Below are positions 1 to 10,834 of a stretch of DNA of 64,000 bases, piece after piece (the first letter of the stretch is position 1; each line of letters starts with the position of its first letter). The notes beneath the pieces were generated by a model. The model had not been told where the DNA came from and searched no databases. It was given only the letters and a program-made list of their open reading frames with translations. Made by a program: the position numbers and the translations under genes. The DNA is from Streptomyces venezuelae. Its GTDB lineage: Bacteria; Actinomycetota; Actinomycetes; Streptomycetales; Streptomycetaceae. The DNA is taken from contig NZ_CP029190.1 in NCBI RefSeq assembly GCF_008642295.1, positions 434,001 to 498,000 of the forward strand, given 5' to 3'.

Positions 1-2286
1 CCATTCGACCACGTAACTGCGGTGCGGGGCGGTGCCGGTGACGGCGGTGAAGACGCCGGAGCCGGTGTCGGCGGCGCCGACCATCAGGTCGTCCCAGAAC
101 GGGTACAGGGCCGCGTTGGGCGTGGTGGTGCTGGGCAGGTCGCCGTTGATGTCACCGCCGTGCGCGCCGCCGAAGCTGACGGTGCCGTTGGTGCTGATCC
201 AGGCCTGGCTGTAGGTCTTGCCGTACAGCGGGAGCGGGAACGGCAGGTCCACCCGTTCCGTGGTGTTGTCGCCGGTCAGTGCGATCCGCCGGTCGCCCGC
301 CTGGTACGGGCGGTCGCCGGCGGCGGCGCAGGCGTAGCCGTAGTTGTCGGTGCGGTCCGGGAGGGTGACGGCGGCGGTGGTGTCGCCGGCGACGGTGACC
401 CGGGTGCTGCCGCCGGTGAGGCACCGGGACGGGTGGCCGGCCTGGATGTCGTACGTGCCGTGCGGGAGGGTCACCTCGAAGCGGCCCTGCGCGTCGGCGG
501 TGGCCGTCACGGGGGTGCCGGAGACGGTGACGGCAGCGCCCGCGGCCGGGCCGGCGGACGAGGACACGGTGCCGGTGAGCCGGCCCGAGGCGGCCTGGGT
601 GAGGGTGAAGTCCGAGGTGGCGGTGGCGCCTTCGGTGACGGTGGCCGTGGCGGTCTGCTGCCCGTAGCCGAACTTGCCGGCGGTCAGGGCGTACTCACCG
701 ACCGAGAGGGACGGGAAGCGGTAGCTGCCGTCGGCGGCGGTGGTGGTCGTACGGTCGATCGGGCCGTCGGCGGTGACCTGCGCACCGGCCACCGGCGCGC
801 CGCCGGACGAAACGGTTCCGGCCAGCGCGCCGAGCGCCCCGCGGGGAGCCGAGGTGACGGCCGCGAGGGCGTCGAGGCGGCCTTCGCCGAAGACGTTGTT
901 GTCGGCGGCGTTGCCGCCGCAGGTGGTGTTGTCGGTGTCCACCGCGGTGCCGTCGAGCAGCGCCTCGGTCGCGGCGACGTCGCCTTCGAGGGCGGGGGCG
1001 GCGGACCACATCAGGGCGACGGTGGCCGCGGTGTGCGGTGAGGCCATCGAGGTGCCGGAGAAGGAGTCGTAGCCGCCGGGCACGGAGGAGCGCACGTTGA
1101 CGCCGGGGGCTGCGATGTTCGGCTTGATGCCGCCACCGGAGGCCGCGCCGCGCGAGGAGAACGAGGCGATGGCGTTGTTGATGTCGAAGGCGCCGGAGCT
1201 GTAGGAGCTCGCGTAGTCGCCGGGCGAGCCGCTGGTGGCGCAGCCGGGCCCGGAGTTGCCGTTGGAGAAGGCCGGGAAGATGCCGGCGGCCCGCCAGGTG
1301 TCGACGATCTCGCGGTACCAGGCGTCACCGCCCGGGCCGCCCCAGGAGTTGTTGACGATGTGCGGGGCGAGGTCGGGCCGGGGGTTCTGGCCGGCCGCGT
1401 CGGTCGGGGCGACGATCCACTGGCCGGAGGCGAGCAGGGAGGCCTCGGAGCAGGAGTTGGTCTCGCAGCCCTTGGCGGCGATCCACTTGGCGCCGGGGGC
1501 GACGCCGGTCTTGTTGGCGCCTCCGTCGTCGCCGACCATCGTGCCCATGGTGTGGGTGCCGTGGTCGTTGTTGTCGCAGGGGGCGCCGCCGGCGCAGACG
1601 CCGGCCGGGTCGAACCAGTTGTAGGCGTGGCTGTACGTGCCGTCGGCGGCCCGGCCGCGGTACGAGGCGGCCAGCGCCGGGTGCTGGTAGTCCACGCCGC
1701 TGTCGATGTTGGCGACCACGATGCCCTCGCCGCGGACGCCGAACTGCTCCCACACCTGGGGGGCGTTGATGCGGTCGATGTTCCATTCGACGGCGTCGGC
1801 CGCGGGTTCCCGCTTGCCCTCGGCGGGCTTGGGGATGGTGACCTTGTCGTCGGCGTCGATCCGGGCGACCTCGGGGCGCTGGGCCAGGGTGCCGGCGAGC
1901 TTCTCGCCGCCGACCACGCGGATCGCGTTGACGATCCAGTACGAGGTGTATTCGGCCCCGGCGCCGTCCAGGGCCTTGCGCAGGTCGGCCTGGGAGCGGT
2001 CGGCGTGGGATTTCTTGGCCTGGTAGACGGCCCCGGCCTTGCCGGCCCGGGTGCTCTGCTTGCCGGCCGCGGTCAGGTCGGCGGCACTGTCGAGGTAGAC
2101 CCAGAAGACCGCTTTGTCGGTCTTGTCGAGCTCAGTGCGGAGCTGGGGTTCGATCTTCCGCTCGATGGCGCTCGCCGCGGGGTCCGGCGGCGGGGCCGCT
2201 GCCGCCGCGCCGATTCCGGCGGGGAGCAGCAGGAGCGAGGTGAAGGCGGCTAACGCCGCGCGTAACGGTATGTTCCGTTGGGCCAC
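1..2286 (-). CDS. Secreted subtilisin-family (S8) serine protease, 3' end outside window
   Basis: Secreted serine endopeptidase acting outside the cell; about 762 residues are visible and the C-terminus lies beyond the left edge. GTG 2286 is chosen because GAGGAG sits about 8 bases before it and a signal peptide follows. Order: signal peptide (1-30), propeptide (about 35-150), catalytic domain with Asp195 (DSGVD), His242 (DHGTH) and Ser413 (GTSMAS), then two carboxypeptidase-regulatory-like beta domains (about 480-545 and 565-615) and the start of a further beta domain from about 650. Codons 8 and 12 are both TTA, so translation probably depends on the developmental leucyl tRNA bldA. Divergent from the exporter gene at 2523. 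The protease call is secure; the substrate is unknown. Confidence 0.93.
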   Translation of the reverse strand, partial: MAQRNIPLRAALAAFTSLLLLPAGIGAAAAAPPPDPAASAIERKIEPQLRTELDKTDKAVFWVYLDSAADLTAAGKQSTRAGKAGAVYQAKKSHADRSQADLRKALDGAGAEYTSYWIVNAIRVVGGEKLAGTLAQRPEVARIDADDKVTIPKPAEGKREPAADAVEWNIDRINAPQVWEQFGVRGEGIVVANIDSGVDYQHPALAASYRGRAADGTYSHAYNWFDPAGVCAGGAPCDNNDHGTHTMGTMVGDDGGANKTGVAPGAKWIAAKGCETNSCSEASLLASGQWIVAPTDAAGQNPRPDLAPHIVNNSWGGPGGDAWYREIVDTWRAAGIFPAFSNGNSGPGCATSGSPGDYASSYSSGAFDINNAIASFSSRGAASGGGIKPNIAAPGVNVRSSVPGGYDSFSGTSMASPHTAATVALMWSAAPALEGDVAATEALLDGTAVDTDNTTCGGNAADNNVFGEGRLDALAAVTSAPRGALGALAGTVSSGGAPVAGAQVTADGPIDRTTTTAADGSYRFPSLSVGEYALTAGKFGYGQQTATATVTEGATATSDFTLTQAASGRLTGTVSSSAGPAAGAAVTVSGTPVTATADAQGRFEVTLPHGTYDIQAGHPSRCLTGGSTRVTVAGDTTAAVTLPDRTDNYGYACAAAGDRPYQAGDRRIALTGDNTTERVDLPFPLPLYGKTYSQAWISTNGTVSFGGAHGGDINGDLPSTTTPNAALYPFWDDLMVGAADTGSGVFTAVTGTAPHRSYVVEW

Positions 2287-2316
2287 GTGGGGTCTCCTCG
2301 TGCGTGTCAGTACGTC

Positions 2317-2392
2317 GCGTGCAGGTGGTGCGTGCGAGTGGTACGGGCGTGCAGGTGCAGGCGTGCAGGTGGTGCAGGCGTGCGGGTGCTGC
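2317..2392. repeat. GTGC-rich direct repeats in divergent intergenic region
   Basis: The 15-mer GCGTGCAGGTGGTGC occurs perfectly at 2317 and 2361, 44 bp apart. A shortened copy lies at 2347 and a two-mismatch copy at 2378. The array fills much of the 236-bp gap between the protease and exporter genes. Its role is unknown; a multi-site regulator target or slippage-born repeat are both possible. Confidence 0.6.
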
Positions 2393-2415
2393 GGGCGCGT
2401 GGTGCAGACCATGTG

Positions 2416-2446
2416 CATGACGCGTGCGTGACGTGTGCGCGTCATG
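2416..2446. promoter_or_regulatory. Candidate operator, 9-bp inverted repeat
   Basis: CATGACGCG and CGCGTCATG form a perfect inverted repeat with a 13-bp spacer, centred 92 bp before the exporter start at 2523. The size and position suit a dimeric regulator of the exporter or the divergent protease. No regulator gene lies beside it, so the partner is unknown. Confidence 0.45.
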
Positions 2447-2522
2447 GTGAGTCATGTGCCGCCGCCGGTACAAGAGGGCCTCCCCGGTCGCGCCCGTACG
2501 CCGGGGCCGCCAGCCTGGAGAC

Positions 2523-4079
2523 ATGGCCGCGCCCGATGTCCGGCTCGCCACCCCGCGCGGGCGGTGGATCCTCTTCACCACCGTCCTCGGCTCGACCATG
2601 GCCATGCTCGACGCGACCGTGGTCAACGTGGCCCTCCCCCGGATCGGCCAGGACCTCCACGCGGACCTCGCGGTGCTGCAGTGGACGGTCAATGCGTACA
2701 TGCTCACGCTGGCCGGGCTGATCCTGGTCGGCGGAGCACTCGGCGACCGGTTCGGGCGGCGCCGGATCTTCGTCCTGGGGGTGGTGTGGTTCGCCGTCGG
2801 ATCGCTGCTCTGCGGACTGGCCCCGAATGCCGGGGTGCTGATCGCGGCCCGGGCGCTCCAGGGCATCGGGGGTGCGCTGCTCACCCCGGGATCGCTCGCG
2901 CTGATCCAGTCCTCGCTGCATCCGGACGACCGCGGGCGGGCGGTCGGGCTGTGGTCCGGCTGGGGCGGGGTGGGCGCGGCGATCGGGCCGTTCCTCGGGG
3001 GCTGGCTGGTGGACGGGCCGGGCTGGCAGTGGGTGTTCCTGCTCAATGTGCCGCTGGCCGCGGTCTGCGTGCCGGTCGCACTGCGGCACGTACCGGAGTC
3101 GCGCGATCCGTCGGCCCACGGCCGGTTCGACGTGGCGGGCGCGGTGCTGGGTGCGAGCGCCCTCGCCCTGGTGACGTACGCACTGATCGAGGCGCCGTCC
3201 GAGGCTGCCGCGGTGCCGTTCGCGGCGGGCGCGGGCGTGCTGCTCGCCGCGGGGTTCGTGCTGGTGGAACGGCGGCGGGCGGATCCGATGGTGCCGCCCG
3301 GGATCTTCGCCTCCCGGCAGTTCACCGCGGTCAACCTGGTGACCCTGTGCGTGTACGCGGCCCTCGGCGGGTTCTTCTTCCTGTCGGTGCTGCAACTCCA
3401 GGTGGTCGCCGGGTACTCGGCGCTGGCCGCCGGGGCCGCCCTGCTGCCCACCACCGCCCTGATGCTGCTGCTGTCGGCCCGGGCGGGCGAGCTCGGGGAC
3501 CTGATCGGGCCGCGCATCCCGCTGACCGTGGGACCGCTGCTGTGCGCGGCCGGGATGCTGCTGTTCCTGCGGGTGGGCCCGGGGGCCTCGTACGCGGCGG
3601 ACGTGCTGCCCGCGATGCTGGTGCTGGGCCTGGGCCTGGCGACCCTGGTGGCGCCGCTCACCGCGACCGTCCTGGCCTCGGTGGATCCGGGACGGGCGGG
3701 GCTGGCCAGCGGGATCAACAATGCGGCGGCGCGGGTGGCCGGGCTGCTGGCGGTGGCCGCGCTGCCGCTGCTGGTCGGCATGGGCCCGGAGTCCTACCTC
3801 TCGGCGGACCTGTTCGACGCCGCCTTCGGGCAGGCCATGGTCTGGTGCGCGGGGCTGCTGGTGCTGGGCGCGGTGGTGGCCCGGATCACCGTACGGACGC
3901 CCGCGCCGGGGGCGGCGCATCCGCAGTGCCATGTGCAGTGCCCGGTGACGGCGCCGCCGCTGGAGCCCTCGCCGGAGTGCGCGGAGGGACCTTCGCCGGA
4001 GCCCGGGCGGCCGAAGCCCGGGCGGCCCGGGCCGGAGCGGCCGGGGCCGCCGGAACCGCCGCCGCAGGCGGGCCGCTGA
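2523..4079 (+). CDS. MFS drug:H+ antiporter of the DHA2 (EmrB/QacA) type
   Basis: Proton-driven multidrug exporter of the inner membrane, 518 residues, with roughly 14 hydrophobic segments as expected for DHA2. Motif A (GDRFGRRR) follows the second helix, and the family block around GPFLGGWLVD with WVFLLNVP lies near residues 150-180. ATG 2523 is preferred over an upstream ATG at 2454 because GGAG lies just before it and the protein then begins shortly before the first helix. The C-terminal 55 residues are a Pro/Gly/Glu-rich tail of low complexity, probably cytosolic. It stands alone and is not flanked by a TetR gene. The substrate cannot be deduced. Confidence 0.9.
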   Translation: MAAPDVRLATPRGRWILFTTVLGSTMAMLDATVVNVALPRIGQDLHADLAVLQWTVNAYMLTLAGLILVGGALGDRFGRRRIFVLGVVWFAVGSLLCGLAPNAGVLIAARALQGIGGALLTPGSLALIQSSLHPDDRGRAVGLWSGWGGVGAAIGPFLGGWLVDGPGWQWVFLLNVPLAAVCVPVALRHVPESRDPSAHGRFDVAGAVLGASALALVTYALIEAPSEAAAVPFAAGAGVLLAAGFVLVERRRADPMVPPGIFASRQFTAVNLVTLCVYAALGGFFFLSVLQLQVVAGYSALAAGAALLPTTALMLLLSARAGELGDLIGPRIPLTVGPLLCAAGMLLFLRVGPGASYAADVLPAMLVLGLGLATLVAPLTATVLASVDPGRAGLASGINNAAARVAGLLAVAALPLLVGMGPESYLSADLFDAAFGQAMVWCAGLLVLGAVVARITVRTPAPGAAHPQCHVQCPVTAPPLEPSPECAEGPSPEPGRPKPGRPGPERPGPPEPPPQAGR

Positions 4080-4122
4080 GGGCGCACGTACGGTGGGAGG
4101 GGGCTGTCCTGCGGAGGTGGGC

Positions 4123-4566
4123 ATGTCCGACGAGGAGATCGCCGAAGTCCGTGAACTGCTGCGCCGCGCGGTGACCCGCAACGATGCGAGTGCCATGCGG
4201 ACGGCGATGGGCAGGCTGTTCGACGGGGGCCCGGAGGCCCTGTCGCCGACGACCGAGTACGAGCTGCGCCACCCGGACTACGTGATGGAGATGCCGCAGT
4301 CCGGAGAGCGGATCCGGGGCCGGGAGGCCATGCGGCGGATGCAGGAGGGCTATCCGGTGCCGCCGACGATCACCGTGCGCCGGGTGACCGGCGCGGGCCC
4401 GGTGTGGGTGCTGGAGACGGTCAACGACTACGCCGGCGACATCTGGCACGCCGTGGTCGTCTTCGAGCTGGACCAGGAGGGCCGGATCCTGCGGGACACC
4501 CGCTACTACGGGCGGCCGTTCCCGCCGGAGGACTCCCGCGCCGCGCTCGTCGAACGCATGGACTGA
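4123..4566 (+). CDS. SnoaL/NTF2-like family protein
   Basis: Small soluble protein of 147 residues with the alpha+beta cone pattern of the NTF2/SnoaL superfamily: N-terminal helices, a YVMEMPQSGERIRGREAMR segment typical of these folds, then alternating strands ending in a conserved DTRYYG. ATG 4123 follows GGAGG at 4111-4115. Members include cyclases, isomerases and ligand-binding proteins, and nothing here fixes the reaction. It follows the exporter gene by 43 bp on the same strand and may share its transcript. Confidence 0.75.
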   Translation: MSDEEIAEVRELLRRAVTRNDASAMRTAMGRLFDGGPEALSPTTEYELRHPDYVMEMPQSGERIRGREAMRRMQEGYPVPPTITVRRVTGAGPVWVLETVNDYAGDIWHAVVVFELDQEGRILRDTRYYGRPFPPEDSRAALVERMD

Positions 4567-4588
4567 GGAGCCCCACAGCCATCGGCCG

Positions 4589-4717
4589 CTACTGGTTCTG
4601 GCCGCCCAGGACGAAGAGCAGGTAGACGAAGAAGGCGAAGAGGTGGCCGACGAAGAGATAGGCGATCAGGCGGATCACCAGACCGCGCGGGAACTTCGAC
4701 TCGATCTGCGGGGGCAT
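4589..4717 (-). CDS. Small membrane protein, DUF6126-like
   Basis: A 42-residue protein starting MPPQIESKFPRGLVIR, followed by one strongly hydrophobic helix (about 15-37) and a short polar tail ending GGQNQ. ATG 4717 is preceded by GGAG. It begins 14 bp after the stop of the XRE-cupin regulator and is surely co-transcribed with it. I recall this pairing as common in Streptomyces and the family being called DUF6126, but the function is unknown. It may act as a membrane partner or effector of the regulator. Confidence 0.75.
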   Translation of the reverse strand: MPPQIESKFPRGLVIRLIAYLFVGHLFAFFVYLLFVLGGQNQ

Positions 4718-4731
4718 GGCAGGCTCCTTGG

Positions 4732-5358
4732 TCAGGGGTGGGTGCTGCCGCCGGCGGCGCCGGTGCCGGTGCCGCCGAGGCAGAGTCCGGCGAGGCTGCT
4801 CTGCAGCAGGGTGTGGATGAACAGCAGGTCGGCGCCTCCGGCGGAGGCGGCGGCGATCCGGTGCGGGGTCAGCGAGTCGAAGTGCGCGCTGTCGCCGGGG
4901 TCCATCAGGTACTCGGTCTCCCCCAGGTGCAGCCGCAGCCGCCCGCCGAGCACGTACAGCCATTCCTCGCCCGGGTGGACGCGGACCAGCTCGCCCTGGC
5001 TGCGGCCGTGCGGAACGTGCACGCGCAGGGCCTGCATGCCCCGGCCGGAGCCGCCGGCCTGCCAGTACGTCCAGCCGTCCGCCTCGCGGGCCCCCGGGCC
5101 CCCGGCCCGTACGATGGGGTCGGGCGGGCCCGCCGTCTCGCCGAGCAGTTCCGAGACGGTCGTGCCGTAGGTACGGGCCAGTCCGAGCAGCAGCGGCAGC
5201 GAGGGCTGGCGCTGCCCGGTCTCCAGCCGGGACAGATGGGCCGGGGAGAGCCTGGCCCGGGCGGCGGCGGCCTCCAGGGTCAGTCCGGTCCGGCGGCGCA
5301 GTTCCCGCAGCTGCGGGGCGACGCTGGGCAGCTCTTCGGGCCCACGGTCGGTGCTCAT
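4732..5358 (-). CDS. XRE-family transcriptional regulator with C-terminal cupin domain
   Basis: DNA-binding regulator of 208 residues. The N-terminal helix-turn-helix (about 14-70) reads LRELRRRTGLTLEAAAARARLS, with recognition helix around SPAHLSRLETG. The C-terminal cupin barrel (about 110-185) contains HPGEEWLYVLGG and DPGDSAHFD motifs and probably binds a small ligand. ATG 5358 is 20 bp below the first of two tandem TTGCC-N5-GGCAA boxes, so the gene probably regulates itself together with the small membrane protein that follows. PuuR- and SutR-like relatives control amine or sulfur metabolism; the ligand here is not evident. Confidence 0.9.
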   Translation of the reverse strand: MSTDRGPEELPSVAPQLRELRRRTGLTLEAAAARARLSPAHLSRLETGQRQPSLPLLLGLARTYGTTVSELLGETAGPPDPIVRAGGPGAREADGWTYWQAGGSGRGMQALRVHVPHGRSQGELVRVHPGEEWLYVLGGRLRLHLGETEYLMDPGDSAHFDSLTPHRIAAASAGGADLLFIHTLLQSSLAGLCLGGTGTGAAGGSTHP

Positions 5359-5378
5359 GCTCCGATTGAGCCAGAGCC

Positions 5379-5414
5379 TTGCCCGGTTGGCAATTCTCCT
5401 TGCCTCCGAGGCAA
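5379..5414. promoter_or_regulatory. Tandem operators TTGCC-N5-GGCAA before the XRE-cupin gene
   Basis: Two 15-bp boxes with the same arms lie at 5379-5393 (spacer CGGTT) and 5400-5414 (spacer TCCGA). Their starts are 21 bp apart, two helical turns, so both face the same side of the DNA. The second is palindromic through the spacer as well. They lie 20-56 bp before the regulator's start codon, the expected place for autoregulation. Confidence 0.65.
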
Positions 5415-5419
5415 AAACC

Positions 5420-6961
5420 TCAGTCGACGGGTCCGGACCGGCCGGCGAGCACCGTCTCCACCGTGTCCGCCTCGCCGGGCCGCTTGTCCGGACGGTGCCG
5501 GACCACCCGGGCGAACCGCAGGGTGATCCCGGCCGGGTAGCGCGGGGAGCGCTGCACCCCGTCGTAGGCGATCTCCACCACCAGCTCGGGGCGCACCCGC
5601 ACGGTGAAACCGTCGTCCCCGGTGGCCAGCTCGCGCAGCCGGCCGGTCTGCCAGCGCAGCATCTCGTCCGTCAGCCCCTTGAACGTCTTGCCCAGCATGA
5701 CGTACGTCCCGTCGGCCGCCCGGGCCCCCAGGTGCAGGTTGGACAGCAGCCCGGTGCGCCGGCCGTGGCCCCATTCCGCGGCCAGCACCACCAGGTCCAG
5801 GGTGTGCACCGGCTTCACCTTCAGCCAGAGCTTGCCGCGCCGCCCCGCCGCGTACACCGAGTCCAGGGACTTCAGCATGACCCCCTCGTGGCCGCGCCGC
5901 AGGGTCTCGTCCCGGAACTCCTCGGCGGCCTGCCGCTGCGCCACCGGGTCCTCGGCCGCCAGCCGCCGTACCCGGGCCGAGGGCGGCACCAGCCGGGCGA
6001 GGGCCGCGTACCGCTCGCGCAACGGCAGGTCGAGCAGCACCCGGTCCTCGGTGGCCAGGACGTCGAAGAAGAACGCGGTGACGGGCCGGGCGGCCCGGGC
6101 CGCCGCCACGTCCAGGCGCGCGCCGACCCGGCTCGCCACCTCCTGGAACGGCACCGGCCGGCCGCCCCCGTCGAGCGCGATCACCTCCCCGTCGAGGATG
6201 AAGCAGGCCCCGGGCAGCTCCCGGGCCAGCTCCGCCACCTCCGGCAGCCGTCCGGTGATCTCGTCCAGGGACCGGGTGTAGACACGGACGGTGTCCCCGT
6301 CCCGGTGCACCTGCACCCGGATGCCGTCCAGCTTCTCCTCCACACTGCACGGCCCCAGGGCCGCCATCGCCTCCGCCACCGAGGCGGCGGTGCTCGCGAG
6401 CATCGGCTGTACCGGCCGCCCGACCCGGAGCGTGAAGGAGTCCAGGGCAGGCGCGCCGCGGGCAAGCACCGCCCCCGCCACCCGCGGCAGCGACCCGTCG
6501 AGCATCACCGCGCGGCGCACTCCGGCGGCCGGCACCCCGGCGGCCACCGCCACCGCCTCCAGGGCGACCGCGTCGAGCGCGCCCTGCCGCACCTCCCCGG
6601 CGAGCAGGCTGCGCAGAAAGCGCTGCTCGGGCCCGGTGGCCGCGCCCAGCAGTCCGTCGACGATGCGCTGCCGCTCGGCCTGGGCGCCGGTGCCCGCCAC
6701 TTCGGTGAGGGAGGTGACGGCCGCGTCCACCTCGGCCACGGTGAGGGCGGGCCGGCCGGCGGGCTCGGTGTCCCGGCTCAGGACACGCCAGCCGACGCCG
6801 GGGCGGCCCTGCGGGAGCCGGCCGGCGAGGTAGGAGATGACCAGGCCGGCCTCCTCGGCGGGGGCCGCGGCGAAGAGTTCCGCGAGGAGGGCGACCTTGC
6901 GCGACCGGGCGGAGGTTTCGGCGACCTCCCGGGACACGCGGGCGACCTCGGCCAGCAGCAT
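5420..6961 (-). CDS. ligB: ATP-dependent DNA ligase (LigB-type)
   Basis: Seals nicks in duplex DNA through an enzyme-AMP intermediate; accessory to the essential NAD-dependent ligase. It has 513 residues, the usual length for the actinobacterial LigB group. Motif I is EEKLDGIR with the adenylated Lys210; motif III is FFFDVL, motif IV HEGVMLK and motif V LWLKVKP. A helical N-terminal domain (1-190) precedes the adenylation domain, and an OB-fold follows motif V. ATG 6961 gives the family N-terminus (MLLAEVARVS), although no clear ribosome-binding site is visible; an in-frame start 123 bp upstream would add an Arg-rich tail and is unlikely. Confidence 0.93.
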   Translation of the reverse strand: MLLAEVARVSREVAETSARSRKVALLAELFAAAPAEEAGLVISYLAGRLPQGRPGVGWRVLSRDTEPAGRPALTVAEVDAAVTSLTEVAGTGAQAERQRIVDGLLGAATGPEQRFLRSLLAGEVRQGALDAVALEAVAVAAGVPAAGVRRAVMLDGSLPRVAGAVLARGAPALDSFTLRVGRPVQPMLASTAASVAEAMAALGPCSVEEKLDGIRVQVHRDGDTVRVYTRSLDEITGRLPEVAELARELPGACFILDGEVIALDGGGRPVPFQEVASRVGARLDVAAARAARPVTAFFFDVLATEDRVLLDLPLRERYAALARLVPPSARVRRLAAEDPVAQRQAAEEFRDETLRRGHEGVMLKSLDSVYAAGRRGKLWLKVKPVHTLDLVVLAAEWGHGRRTGLLSNLHLGARAADGTYVMLGKTFKGLTDEMLRWQTGRLRELATGDDGFTVRVRPELVVEIAYDGVQRSPRYPAGITLRFARVVRHRPDKRPGEADTVETVLAGRSGPVD

Positions 6962-7065
6962 GCCGCCATCGTCCCGCCGACTCCGGGCGGGCGCAGGTCG
7001 GGCGCGAACCGGGCGCGAACCGAACGCAGACCGCGTATCGAGGGGCCGCGCACCGACGGGCCGCA

Positions 7066-7081
7066 TACCGCAGCTGCGGTA
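7066..7081. promoter_or_regulatory. Perfect 16-bp palindrome TACCGCAGCTGCGGTA
   Basis: Self-complementary 16-mer 90 bp before the hydrolase/ABC fusion gene, in the 209-bp gap divergent from the ligase. It is an operator candidate for either gene. A tandem 11-bp repeat GGGCGCGAACC lies a little upstream, near 7000-7025. Confidence 0.45.
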
Positions 7082-7170
7082 CACGGCCGACGGAGCGTAC
7101 TCCTTGAGAAGGTGCTGAGTTCCGCCTGCGGTTGCTCGGGGTGGGAGGGCCGCCAGCTTAGGGTTCCGGT

Positions 7171-9896
<2,726 letters not shown>

Positions 9897-9900
<4 letters not shown>

Positions 9901-10793
9901 GCACGGTGGAGACTCCCCCGGCACCGAAGGGGGCGGCGGGGGCCGAGACGGCACCGGGGTATGCGGCGGGCCGGACGCTGCCGCTGCGGGTGGAGGCGCT
10001 GCGGCAGTGGCGGCGCCGCCGGACGCTGGTGATGGGCGGGGTGCTGGCCGCGCTCCCCTTCATCCTGCTGATCGCGTTCGCGGTGGGCGGCGGCCCGGAG
10101 GACGACCGGAACGGGAACGGCCGGATCACCCTGATCGACACGGCCACCGCCTCGGCCGCCAACTTCGCCGCGACCAGCCTGTTCGTCTCGGCGGGCTTCC
10201 TGCTGGTGGTGCCGGTGGCGCTGTTCTGCGGGGACACGGTGGCCTCCGAGGCCAGCTGGTCCTCGCTGCGCTACCTGCTGGCCTCGCCGGTCCCCCGGGC
10301 CCGGCTGCTGTGGAGCAAGCTGGTGGTGGCGCTGGGGTTCAGCCTGGCGGCGATGGTGCTGCTGCCGGTGGTGGCCCTGGCGGTGGGCACGGTCGCGTAC
10401 GGCTGGGGTCCGCTGCAACTGCCGACCGGCGGGGCGCTGCCGACCGGGGACATCCTGCCGCGGCTGGCGCTGGTGGTGGCCTTCGTCTTCGTGTCGCAAC
10501 TGGTGACGGCCGGGCTGGCGTTCTGGCTGTCGACCAGGACGGACGCCCCGCTGGGGGCGGTCGGCGGGGCGGTCGGCCTGACCATCGTGGGCAATGTGCT
10601 GGATGCGGTGACCGCGCTCGGCGACTGGCGGGAGTTCCTGCCGGCCCACTGGCAGTTCGCCTGGGCGGACGCGCTGCAGCCGCAGTTGGAGTGGGGCGGC
10701 ATGGTGAAGGGTACGGCGGTGTCGGTCTCGTACGCGCTGGTGCTGTTCGCCCTCGCGTTCCGGGGGTTCGCCCGCAAGGACATCGTGTCCTAG
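9897..10793 (+). CDS. ABC transporter permease (ABC-2 type)
   Basis: Membrane subunit of 298 residues paired with the hydrolase/ATPase fusion; its ATG overlaps that gene's TGA by four bases. It has about six hydrophobic segments: one at about 40-60 (LVMGGVLAALPFILLIAF), then four in the middle and one near the C-terminus. Between the second and third lies the cytoplasmic loop ASEASWSSLRYLLASPVPR, which resembles ABC-2 and bacitracin-exporter (BcrB-like) permeases. The complex could export a lipid, peptide or antibiotic that the external hydrolase modifies. Confidence 0.88.
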
Positions 10794-10834
10794 AGGCCGA
10801 ATTCGCGTCCGGGTTCGACTACGTCCGGGTTCGG

